Source: Acidobacteriota bacterium (GTDB lineage Bacteria > Acidobacteriota > Terriglobia > Bryobacterales > Bryobacteraceae). From it: a DNA stretch of 64,000 nucleotides. Every line of letters begins with the position of its first letter. Position 1 is the first letter of the stretch. Shown here in pieces: positions 37,685 through 46,195 of the stretch. Position numbers and translations under genes: made by a program. The stretch covers positions 1 to 64,000 of the forward strand of contig JANXRE010000106.1 of the NCBI GenBank assembly GCA_025353165.1, in the 5' to 3' direction. Under the pieces are notes generated by a model. The model ran no database searches. It saw only the letters and a program-made list of their open reading frames with translations, and was not told the origin of the DNA.

Positions 37685-39289
37685 ATTTAGAAGATAGGTG
37701 GTGATGGCCTCGAGATCCGTCGCGCTGAAATTGTAGGGGGGCATGATGGAGCTCGGTGAAGTTTTTTGCGGATTCGCGAAGTTCTCGACGACCCACGCCC
37801 GATCGCGGCGGGAAACGAGGCCGTTGAGAACCGGCCCGACCCGCATACCAACCCCGTTCACCTGGTGGCAGGCGGAGCACCGGAAACGCTGATAAACCAT
37901 CGCGCCGTCCACGGCAAATCGTGGGGCCGATTGCAGGGCCTCGCTGTTCTTCGGATTGAGCTTCAACAGGAACGCCGCCAGCGAATTCAACTGCGAGTTA
38001 CTCAACTGGATGGATGGCATGGAACTGCCGGGCACAAGTTGTTGAGGCCGCTTGAAGTGTTCGATCATCCAGGCGGCGTTGTGCCGGATCGCGGCTTTCG
38101 TGAGGTCGGGGCCCACGCCGGCCTTTCCCGGCGGATGGCAGCTTGCGCAGTTTTCAGCGCGGAAATAGCCGATGCCCGCCAGTTCTTCCGGCGACAGTTC
38201 CTGCCACGTTTCCGGGCCGGTGGTATCGACGGCGATCTCCGTGCTTTTCGGCGTAGTCAACGCGGCGGTAACTGTCAACGCGCCCCAACCCGCGAACGCC
38301 AGCAACACCACACCCATTGCAGCGAAACGCCGCGACACTCGAACCGCCTTGCTGCGATCGAGGAAAGGCACCAGGAACAGCAGCACAATGGCAAGGTTCG
38401 GCAGGACTAAGCTGCCGAGTAGTTCAAGAGGCCCCTCGAACAACTTCAAAGCCTGAAACAGAAACAGAAAATACCATTCCGGGCGGGGAATATACGCAGT
38501 GTCGGTCGGGTCGGCGAGGCGTTCGAGCGGCACGCGCACAGCGACGGCGGCCACGAACAAGATGATAAAAGCAATGAAGATCGCGACGGTATCGCGATAA
38601 GCTTGCTCGGGGAAGAATTTCTTGCGCTCGACCTCGCCCGGTTCCGGCATGACGCCGTGCTTTCGCACGAGGTAAACGTGCAGCCCGATGACCGCCGTCA
38701 TCAGCGGTGGCAAGATCAGCACGTGAAGCCCGAAAAACCGCGCGAAGGTGACGACTCCGATTTCGCCGTCGCTACCGAGCAGGCGCGAAAAGTAAGGACC
38801 GAGGAACGGAACCGAGCCGGCGATCTGCGTGACAACAACGGTTCCCCAGTACGCACGTTGATCCCACGGGAGCAAATACCCCGTCAGGCCGAATCCCAGG
38901 GTGATGACGAGCAGAACGCAACCGGCCATCCAGGTGGCTTCGCGTGGCTTTTTGTAGGTCCCCCAGACAAACACTTGCACCATATGAAGCACCACAACCA
39001 CCACCATCATGCTGGCGCCCCAGTAGTGCAGGCCGCGCATGAGCTTGCCGGCGGTCAGTTCGGTCATGATGTAGCGGACGCTGTTGTAGGCATCGCCCGG
39101 AGTCGGGGCGTAGTTGAACGCGAGCAAAATTCCGGTGAACGCCTGCACAAGAAAGGAAAACAACGCGACGCTTCCGAGCACGTGACGCCAGCCCGACGAC
39201 GCGGGAATCTCCTCGTACAGGAAACTGCGAAGGGCGGACTCGAGCCCGGTACGGTGCTCAATCCAGTCGACAATCCGCTGGACGGTCAT
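37664..39289 (-). CDS. Cytochrome b/b6 fused to two c-type haem domains
   Basis: 541 aa. The N-terminal part (1-225) is cytochrome b6-like with haem ligands H88, H102, H189 and H204. The 14-residue gap between H189 and H204 is the b6 pattern. The next part (about 230-345) is the subunit-IV-like segment carrying PEWY at 270-273 of the quinol site. After a short linker two monohaem domains follow, CASCH (381-385) and CSACH (471-475), which replace a separate cytochrome c1. Quinol is oxidised at the b/Rieske site and electrons leave through the fused haems. It overlaps the Rieske gene by 4 bp. Confidence 0.92.
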   Translation of the reverse strand: MTVQRIVDWIEHRTGLESALRSFLYEEIPASSGWRHVLGSVALFSFLVQAFTGILLAFNYAPTPGDAYNSVRYIMTELTAGKLMRGLHYWGASMMVVVVVLHMVQVFVWGTYKKPREATWMAGCVLLVITLGFGLTGYLLPWDQRAYWGTVVVTQIAGSVPFLGPYFSRLLGSDGEIGVVTFARFFGLHVLILPPLMTAVIGLHVYLVRKHGVMPEPGEVERKKFFPEQAYRDTVAIFIAFIILFVAAVAVRVPLERLADPTDTAYIPRPEWYFLFLFQALKLFEGPLELLGSLVLPNLAIVLLFLVPFLDRSKAVRVSRRFAAMGVVLLAFAGWGALTVTAALTTPKSTEIAVDTTGPETWQELSPEELAGIGYFRAENCASCHPPGKAGVGPDLTKAAIRHNAAWMIEHFKRPQQLVPGSSMPSIQLSNSQLNSLAAFLLKLNPKNSEALQSAPRFAVDGAMVYQRFRCSACHQVNGVGMRVGPVLNGLVSRRDRAWVVENFANPQKTSPSSIMPPYNFSATDLEAITTYLLNLPAPAS

Positions 39290-39777
39290 ACCCGTCCCCG
39301 CAGCGGGCCGATTATGACTTTCTTCCCGTCCAGCTTGACCTCATAGCGGTCCAGGGGGCGCGGCGCCGGGCCGGAGAGAACGGCTCCATCCAGGGAAAAG
39401 GCGGAGTTGTGGCAGGGACAGATGAAGTTGTGGCGGTCCTCGTCCCAGTGGTAGGCGCAGCCCAAGTGCGTGCATTGCGGGGCGAAGGCGACCACCTGGC
39501 CGCCGGACGTCTTCACGACCCAGGCGTTCGCTTTTTCGCTGGTGACCTTCCAGCCATCGACGCGATTGCGGCGGAAGACTATTTCGGCGGGAGCGCGGGT
39601 GTGCAACTCGCCGACGTCAGCGGCCTCTACCCACTCATTCTTGCGCTTGGCGCGCGGAGGCCATAACAGGTAGATCGCCGAAGGAATCGCCAATGCAGCC
39701 CCGATGGCGCTCCATAGGCCATAAATGGCAGTCAGAAAAAATCCGCGCCGGTCGGTCTTTACCGTGGGTGTGGACAC
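39286..39777 (-). CDS. Rieske iron-sulfur protein of a bc-type complex
   Basis: 163 aa. A basic N-terminus (TDRRGFF) and one membrane anchor (about 15-38) precede the Rieske domain: CTHLGC (C102, H104, C107) and CPCHNSAF (C120, C122, H123). C102/H104/C120/H123 bind the [2Fe-2S] cluster and C107-C122 form the disulfide. It transfers electrons from quinol at the cytochrome b site to the fused c haems. It is the first of two genes in this operon; the next upstream gene, the sigma54 activator, is on the same strand but 44 bp away. Confidence 0.95.
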   Translation of the reverse strand: MSTPTVKTDRRGFFLTAIYGLWSAIGAALAIPSAIYLLWPPRAKRKNEWVEAADVGELHTRAPAEIVFRRNRVDGWKVTSEKANAWVVKTSGGQVVAFAPQCTHLGCAYHWDEDRHNFICPCHNSAFSLDGAVLSGPAPRPLDRYEVKLDGKKVIIGPLRGRV

Positions 39778-39821
39778 GTGATTAGATTAGAACACTTGCC
39801 GGAAAGCCGGCGGAACGCTTA

Positions 39822-41501
39822 CTATCTGCCAGCGCCGCCGGCCAGCATGTCCCTGAGATTCAGGTTGCGAATGAGGCGCAGCAGCGAATTGGGGTGCAGG
39901 CCAAGAATCGCCGCCGCCGCTTTGTAATCGCCCTTTGAGTCCTGCCAGGCTCGCACAATCGAGTCCCGCTTTGCGCCGGCGACGTTGACGTGAAAGGCCG
40001 CGGCCGTATCGGGCGCGGATCCGGTTTCGAGAATCGTTTCCGGCAGGTCTTCCGGGCGAATCCAGCCGGAATCGGCTCCGAGGACCACCGCGCGTTCCAT
40101 GGCGTTCTCGATTTCCCGCACGTTCCCGGGCCAGGCGTATTGGACCAGATACCGTTCCGCTTCGGGCGAGACCCCTTCGATCCGTCGCGCGCAGCGCGCA
40201 GCGGCGGTGGCGGCAAAGTGGCGCGCGAGTTGCGGGATATCTTCCCGGTGCTCGCGCACGGGAGGCGTTCGTAGGGTAACGACGTTTAGGCGATGATAGA
40301 GATCTTCGCGAAAAGCGCCGCGCTTCACTTCCTGCGTGAGATCCCGGTTGGTGGCGGCGATCAGCCGGACATCCAGCGGGATGGTGCGCGTCCCGCCCAC
40401 GCGCTCGAACTCGCGCTGCTGCAAGACCCGTAGCAGTTTCGCCTGGAGACCCGGGGCGAGTTCGCCGATCTCGTCCAAAAAAACCGTTCCGCCCTCGGCC
40501 ATCTCCAATTTGCCCTTCTTCTGTGCGACGGCCCCGGTGAAAGCGCCTTTCTCGTGCCCGAACAACTCGCTTTCGAGCAAGGTATCGGTGACGGCGGCGC
40601 AGTTGATGGCGACAAACGGCCGTTCCGCGCGCGGGCTCCGGTCGTGAAGCGTTCGCGCGACGAGCTCCTTGCCGGTGCCGCTCTCGCCGAGGATGAGCAC
40701 GGTGGTCGCTTGCGGCGCAAGGCGTTCAATCATCTGCAGGAGCTTGCGAATGGCGGGGCTGTCCCCCAGCAGGCGGGTATCGCGCCCGCGAAGTTCCTCC
40801 AGCAGCAGCTCCCTTTCGGTCCGCAGCGCCTGGACGTCGCGGGCGCTTTCCAGCGCGGCGCTGGCCAAAGTTGCGACCGCGCTGAGAGTCTCGCGAAGCC
40901 GCGCCGATCCGGTTTCATCGGGGTGGATGCCGCGCGCCACAATGGCACCGGCGGGTTTCTCCCGAACGAATAGCGGCGAGGCGACGCAGGAGGTTCCATC
41001 CTCGATTAACGTTAAGTCGTCGGTCGTGGACCCAAGCAGCACCAGGATTTCATCGCACGGCATCAGGTCGCGAATCAGGTCGGCCGCGCGCGCCTCCAGG
41101 GCTCGATACAGTGTCGGATCGTCGGCCACCGCAAGCGCACGAAACAGCGCCACGACAGCGCAGGCGCGCATGAGAGTGGCATGCGTCTCCGCGGGTGGGG
41201 ATGCCCCCGCCTCCCGCGCGCGAAAGACGAGCATCGTGTCTCCGGCGCCGATCTGATCCCCGTCGTGAAGCAAATGACGCCCTATCGGGCTCCCGTTGAC
41301 CAGCGTGGGTTGGCCGGACCGCAGATCCGATATCACAAACCCCTCCGGCGTATTCTCGATCGCGCAATAACGCCAGGGAGCGGCGGGTTCGGGCAGCCGC
41401 ACTTCGGAAGACGGCGCGCGCCCGATCTGGATTGCACCGGAACACAGCTTGAATCGTGCGCCTAACAGCGGTCCGCGAATTGCAATCAGCTCGGCGGTCA
41501 T
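39822..41501 (-). CDS. Sigma54-dependent transcription activator with FHA and GAF domains
   Basis: 559 aa. An FHA domain (about 22-95: [27 protein letters not shown]) is followed by a GAF-like sensor (about 115-225). The AAA+ sigma54-interaction domain begins near 245: Walker A GESGTGKE (272-279), sigma54-contact GAFTGA (319-324), and Walker [13 protein letters not shown]. The C-terminal Fis-type HTH reads [24 protein letters not shown]. It lacks a response-regulator receiver, so FHA phosphothreonine recognition probably controls it. It is divergent from the STAS gene and precedes the Rieske operon; targets are unknown. Confidence 0.92.
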   Translation of the reverse strand: MTAELIAIRGPLLGARFKLCSGAIQIGRAPSSEVRLPEPAAPWRYCAIENTPEGFVISDLRSGQPTLVNGSPIGRHLLHDGDQIGAGDTMLVFRAREAGASPPAETHATLMRACAVVALFRALAVADDPTLYRALEARAADLIRDLMPCDEILVLLGSTTDDLTLIEDGTSCVASPLFVREKPAGAIVARGIHPDETGSARLRETLSAVATLASAALESARDVQALRTERELLLEELRGRDTRLLGDSPAIRKLLQMIERLAPQATTVLILGESGTGKELVARTLHDRSPRAERPFVAINCAAVTDTLLESELFGHEKGAFTGAVAQKKGKLEMAEGGTVFLDEIGELAPGLQAKLLRVLQQREFERVGGTRTIPLDVRLIAATNRDLTQEVKRGAFREDLYHRLNVVTLRTPPVREHREDIPQLARHFAATAAARCARRIEGVSPEAERYLVQYAWPGNVREIENAMERAVVLGADSGWIRPEDLPETILETGSAPDTAAAFHVNVAGAKRDSIVRAWQDSKGDYKAAAAILGLHPNSLLRLIRNLNLRDMLAGGAGR

Positions 41502-41590
41502 ACGCGCTTGGCAGTCAGTTTATCAGGCATCTTGACTGCACAGGCGGGCGTATGAAAGAGTAGGCCGAGATACGATAGGGAAAGGCAATC

Positions 41591-41947
41591 ATGACCCTGA
41601 GTGCTTCCACCCGCAGTTCGCGAGGCGTCACCATCATAGATCTCGCCGGGCGAATCACGCTCGGTGAATCGGCGATCGTGTTGCGGGATACCGTCCGGCG
41701 GGAAGCAGACAAAAACACCCGCATCCTCTTGAACCTGGCTGAGGTGAATTTCGTAGACAGCGCCGGGCTCGGCGAATTGGTGGGCTGCTACACCACCATG
41801 CTCAACCGGCGTGGGTTTGTCCGCTTGCTGAACGTACAGCCGCGGCTGAAGGAACTTCTGAAGATGACCCGGCTTTACACTTTGTTCGAGGTCTACGATA
41901 ACGAACAGGCTGCCCTGGACAGTTTTGCTGTTTCGTCCGGCGGGTAG
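41591..41947 (+). CDS. STAS-domain anti-anti-sigma factor
   Basis: 118 aa. A single STAS domain with VTIIDLAGRITLGES and NFVDSAGLGELVG. S57 in VDSAGL is the expected phosphorylation site of SpoIIAA/RsbV-type antagonists. Such proteins bind a cognate anti-sigma kinase in a partner-switch. No kinase or sigma factor is adjacent. Sitting next to the FHA activator, it may share a serine/threonine phosphorylation pathway, but that is inference. Confidence 0.9.
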   Translation: MTLSASTRSSRGVTIIDLAGRITLGESAIVLRDTVRREADKNTRILLNLAEVNFVDSAGLGELVGCYTTMLNRRGFVRLLNVQPRLKELLKMTRLYTLFEVYDNEQAALDSFAVSSGG

Positions 41948-42010
41948 ACCGTTAGTACCAGTCCCGCGGGTGTTGTATCGCTCGGTCTACTCCCTCATAA
42001 TGGTGACGTC

Positions 42011-45000
42011 ATGCCGTTGCGTGCGTGCGTCCTCACTTTTCTGTCGGGTTTCGCGCTGTCAGGGCAGGTCTTCACTGGAACGGTAACGGGATACGTCCTG
42101 GATCCCTCGCGGGGTTCGATTTCGAAAGCTACGGTGCAGGCCACCGACGTTCAGCAAGGCCGTTCCTGGACGGCGCTCACCGACGATCTCGGCTACTATC
42201 GCATCAGCGAACTGCCGCCGTCGGTCTATGAAATCACCGCGACGGCTTCCAGCTTCGCGGTAGCCAAGGCCCAAGATGTTGTTCTGAGCGTCAATGGCTC
42301 CGCGCGAGTGGACTTCCACCTGACCCTCGCAAGCCGCGGAGAATCGATTCAGGTCGAGGCGACGGTCCACCATATCCAGACGGAGTCGTCGGATCTCGGC
42401 GCCACCATCGACCAGGCGCGGATGGACATGCTTCCACTGAACCGGCGGGACTTCCTGCAACTCTCGATGCTGACCCCCGGCGTGCTTCCGCCCGTCCAGG
42501 GTTCCGAGCTGTCCACGCGCGGATCTTTCGCGATGCACGCCAACGGCGCGCGCGAGGAGTTCAACAACTTCCTGCTGGACGGGGTGGACAACAACGACCA
42601 GGACGTGAACCGGTATGTGCTCCAGCCTCCCGTCGACGCGGTGCAGGAGTTCAAAATCGAGACCGGCAACTACAGCGCGGTTTACGGACGGAACGCCGGC
42701 GGCCAAGTGAACGTGATCACTCGCAGCGGCGGGAATGCGGTGCACGCATTCGGGTACGACTACCTGCGGAACAGAGTCCTCGACGCGCGCAATTTCTTCG
42801 ACGGACCGGACAAACCGAAATACATCCGGAACCAGTTCGGCGGAGGAGTCGGCGGGCCGGTGGTTAAGGACCGGACGTTCTTTTTCTTCAACGCAGACTC
42901 GTTGCAGGAGCGGCAAGGGCCGAGCCGGCTGGCGACGGTGCCCACGGCCGCGGAGCGCAGCGGCGATATGTCCGCGCTGGGGACGGCAATCGACCCGTTC
43001 ACGCAGGCGCCGTTTCCGGACAATCGCATTCCCGACAGCCGGATGTCCCCAGTAGCCCTTCAGATCCTGAAGCTCTTCCCGCTACCGGATCGTCCCGGCG
43101 CCGCGGGCAATTACCTCGCGCAGCCGGTGGGCACGGATTCGGTAACGCAGTTCAACGGGAAACTGGATCATAAGCTGACGGAGATCGATCAGCTCAGTTT
43201 GCGCTATAGCTGGGGCCGGAGCGAATTGTTTGAGCCGTACGCCGAAAACACGACGAATCTCCCCGGATTCGGCGATTTTGTCAGCGATCGCGGGCACAAC
43301 GCGATGATTCATTACGTGCGGACGATCAGTCCCAGCATCGTCAATTCGCTGCTGCTGGGATTCAATCGAGCCGAGCGGGGGATTCTGGTTCAGAACCACG
43401 CGACGAATGTGAACCAGGCATGGGGCGTGCAATGGCTGCCCACGAAGGCCATCGATTTCGGCTATCCGGCGGTGTCGGTGGCCGGCTTCGATCAGGTTGG
43501 CGATCAGACCCAACTCCCTATCATCCGCACGGCGACCACGTACCAAGTGACCGAGACGCTCTCCGTGAACCGCAGACAGCACGGGCTCACCGCGGGCGTT
43601 GAGTTGAGGCAGTTCCGGCACAACGGCATCGTCGATCTCCTATCTCGGGGACTCCTGTCGTTCCCTGGGGCCATAACCGGGGTGGGAATGGCGGACCTGC
43701 TTTTGGGATTTCCTACGTTTGGATTACAGGCGCAGGACGACAACACGCAGACTCTGCGGACGACAGCCACAAACGCTTTTTTCCAGGATGATTGGAAGGT
43801 TCGCCGGAATCTGACCCTGAATCTCGGGTTGAGATATGAATACAACAGTCCCGCGACGGACCCGACGAACCGGATGACGGTATTCAACCTGGCGACTCGG
43901 CGAGTTTCGCAAGTGGGATCGAATGGCGTATCGCGCTCCGGCTTCCATCCCGATACCACGAATTTCGCTCCCCGCGCCGGGTTCGCGTGGTCCCCGACGG
44001 AGCTCACGGTGATTCGCGGCGCGTACGGGATCTTCTACGACGCAGGAATGGCGGTGGTAAACACGTCCCTGTACTTCAATCCGCCGTACTTCAATATCCG
44101 GGTATTTTTCCCGAGCCAGACTTCGCTGCTGACGTTGGACAACCCGTTTCCACTCACCTCCGGATTTGTGCCGCCGGCAGCGCTGAGCACGCTCAGCCCC
44201 GATCTGGCCTCGGCGTATCTCCAGCACTGGAATCTCAACGTACAGCATGAATTCACGCGCGCCGGCACGATGAGCGTTGCATACTCGGGCAGCAAGGGAA
44301 CGCATCTGATCCGGTCGCGCGATCTGAACCAGCCGCCACCCGGTCCGGGGGACGTGGATTCCAGGAGACCGTACCAGGGTTTCAGCCACATCTTCTTTAT
44401 CGAGAGCGGAGCAAACTCGAGCTATCATTCCTTGCAGCTCTCGTTCAACAGGCCCTTCCGGAATGGGCTGGCGTTGCTGGCCGGCTACACGTTCTCGAAA
44501 TCGATTGACAACACGACCGCATTTTTGGGGACCGTCTCGGACAAGAATTTTCCGCAGGACAGCAGTAATTACGGCGCGGAGAGGGCGCTGTCCAGTTTCG
44601 ACACGCCGCACCGCGCCACCATCGCCGCCGTTTACCGCGTTCCCGGCAGGAACCTCCTCCTGCGGAACTTTGAGAGCAGCGCGATCTTCACGGCGCAATC
44701 GGGCCAGCCGTTCACTCCGCTACTGCGCTTTGACAACAGCAACACCGGCAACGACGGGCAGTTCGGCAACGACCGCCCGAACGTCGTGCATCCGCTCCAG
44801 GACATCGCCCGCGGACCGAACGCTTGGTTTGACACGTCGGCTTTTGCCGTGCCGGCTCAGTACACCTTCGGCAGCGCGGGCCGCAACATCGTGCGCGGGC
44901 CGGCGTTCGTCAGCATGGACCTGTCGGTCCAGCGCGTGTTCAAAACCAACGAGCGGTTCTCGATCGTCACCGGAGCGCAGGCATTCAATGTACAGAACCG

Positions 45001-45112
45001 GGTGAACTTCGACCTGCCGCAGATGTACGCGGACGAACCGGCCGCGTTTGGGAAGATTTTCTCGGCCAAGTCTCCGCGTCAGATTCAGTTGTTCCTGCGC
45101 CTGGCATTTTAG
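42011..45112 (+). CDS. Oar-like TonB-dependent outer-membrane receptor, second copy
   Basis: 1033 aa. Signal peptide (LRACVLTFLSGFALSG), carboxypeptidase-regulatory-like domain (GTVTGYVLDPSRGSISKATVQA), plug-like segment (residues ~115-250: LPLNRRDFLQLSMLTPGV, LDGVDNNDQDVN, GGQVNVITRSGG), then a barrel ending in LRLAF. Arrangement matches the receptor at 13.9 kb, but sequences differ throughout, so the two are old paralogues. The nearest downstream gene is a broken glycosidase, which may once have been its partner. Confidence 0.88.
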   Translation: MPLRACVLTFLSGFALSGQVFTGTVTGYVLDPSRGSISKATVQATDVQQGRSWTALTDDLGYYRISELPPSVYEITATASSFAVAKAQDVVLSVNGSARVDFHLTLASRGESIQVEATVHHIQTESSDLGATIDQARMDMLPLNRRDFLQLSMLTPGVLPPVQGSELSTRGSFAMHANGAREEFNNFLLDGVDNNDQDVNRYVLQPPVDAVQEFKIETGNYSAVYGRNAGGQVNVITRSGGNAVHAFGYDYLRNRVLDARNFFDGPDKPKYIRNQFGGGVGGPVVKDRTFFFFNADSLQERQGPSRLATVPTAAERSGDMSALGTAIDPFTQAPFPDNRIPDSRMSPVALQILKLFPLPDRPGAAGNYLAQPVGTDSVTQFNGKLDHKLTEIDQLSLRYSWGRSELFEPYAENTTNLPGFGDFVSDRGHNAMIHYVRTISPSIVNSLLLGFNRAERGILVQNHATNVNQAWGVQWLPTKAIDFGYPAVSVAGFDQVGDQTQLPIIRTATTYQVTETLSVNRRQHGLTAGVELRQFRHNGIVDLLSRGLLSFPGAITGVGMADLLLGFPTFGLQAQDDNTQTLRTTATNAFFQDDWKVRRNLTLNLGLRYEYNSPATDPTNRMTVFNLATRRVSQVGSNGVSRSGFHPDTTNFAPRAGFAWSPTELTVIRGAYGIFYDAGMAVVNTSLYFNPPYFNIRVFFPSQTSLLTLDNPFPLTSGFVPPAALSTLSPDLASAYLQHWNLNVQHEFTRAGTMSVAYSGSKGTHLIRSRDLNQPPPGPGDVDSRRPYQGFSHIFFIESGANSSYHSLQLSFNRPFRNGLALLAGYTFSKSIDNTTAFLGTVSDKNFPQDSSNYGAERALSSFDTPHRATIAAVYRVPGRNLLLRNFESSAIFTAQSGQPFTPLLRFDNSNTGNDGQFGNDRPNVVHPLQDIARGPNAWFDTSAFAVPAQYTFGSAGRNIVRGPAFVSMDLSVQRVFKTNERFSIVTGAQAFNVQNRVNFDLPQMYADEPAAFGKIFSAKSPRQIQLFLRLAF

Positions 45113-45141
45113 ACGGCGGCTCCATAGACTCTTACGCAGCT

Positions 45142-46172
45142 ATGAGTGTTCTTGCCGCTGTTGCAGCGCTTGCGTCCGTCGCATTCGCTTAGGATTGGGC
45201 CAACCCGGTCATTCCAGGCGATCATCCCGACCCTTCCGTCGTGCGCGTGGACGAGGATCATTACGCGACCGCGACGAGCGGCGAGTGGGCTTCGGTCTTC
45301 CCAATCTTTCATTCTCCCGATCTGAAGAAGTGGGAGCAGATCGGATCCGTCTTCTAGCGTTGTCCCGAGTGGTCGATGTCGAATTACCGGGCTCCCGAGA
45401 CCGGGCCGCTGGTGTGCAACGGCTCAAGCGATCCCTGGTAGTGGCCCGGATTTCCGGTCCACGCATCCGCTCGGTTTCCTGCACCGGGTTTCTGAAGGCG
45501 TGGATTACTACTTCGTGGCGAACGGCTCGGACCATCCGGTGACGGCTCAACTGTGGTTCCGGCCGGCGGTGCATGCGGTGCAGCAGTGGAATCCGATGGA
45601 CGGCAGCATTGGACCCGCGCACAATCCGGTCAATCTTGGGCCCTGGGAGTCGACCGTGTTCGTCTTCCCGCGCGAACCGGTACCAATATATACGCCATAC
45701 GAAGCGCCCGCCGAATTCGCAGACACTCGATTTGAAGTGGACCGTCTCGTTTCCGGATCGGACTTTCGAGTGGGCGCGGCTGCAGGACTGGATCAACGTG
45801 CCGGAGCTGCGGTCGTTCTCCGGCATCGCGACATACAAGTCGGAGTTCGAAGTGCCACCCGACACCCGCGAGGCCGCCGTCCAGATCGGCGATGTTCGAT
45901 CCTCGGCGGAAGTGATCGTCAACGGGCAATCCGCCGGCATAGCGTTTCTTCCGCCTTATCGCGTCGATCTGAAAGACCTGTGGCATCCGGGCCGAAATCA
46001 GATTGAGGTGCGCGTCGCGAATCTCTGGAGCAACTACATCCGCGCGCTCCCAAAAACGCCTTCGATGCTGCCGGGACCTGGATACAGCCTGACCGACATC
46101 CTGTACGGGCCCAGCGATCGCCCGCTGCTTTCGTCCGGTTTGCTCGGGCCGATGCGCCTGTTGTGGCGCTAG
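45142..46172 (+). pseudogene. Composite pseudogene: GH43 start plus GH106-like end
   Basis: Three frames are needed. Frame A starts at ATG 45142 with a signal peptide (MSVLAAVAALASVAFA), stop TAG 45190, then DWANPVIPGDHPDPSVVRVDEDHYA, a textbook GH43 start with the HPDPS aspartate, stop TAG 45355, and RCPEWSMSNYRAPE.., stop TAG 45439. The next frame reads FLHRVSEGVDYYFVANGSDHPVTAQLWFRP.. from about 45470, and a third reads WTVSFPDRTFEWARLQDW.. to the TAG at 46172. These last two resemble the C-terminal sugar-binding part of GH106/GH2-type alpha-L-rhamnosidases. A deletion has therefore joined two glycosidase genes and several stops and a frameshift followed. Confidence 0.7.
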
Positions 46173-46195
46173 CATGAGTCATCATAGTCGCAGAG

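Noticed and set aside
45190-45441. In-frame TAG codons in the GH43 remnant as recoded amino acids
   Set aside because: There is also a frameshift and a switch to another glycosidase family downstream, so decay explains it better; no suppressor tRNA is seen here.
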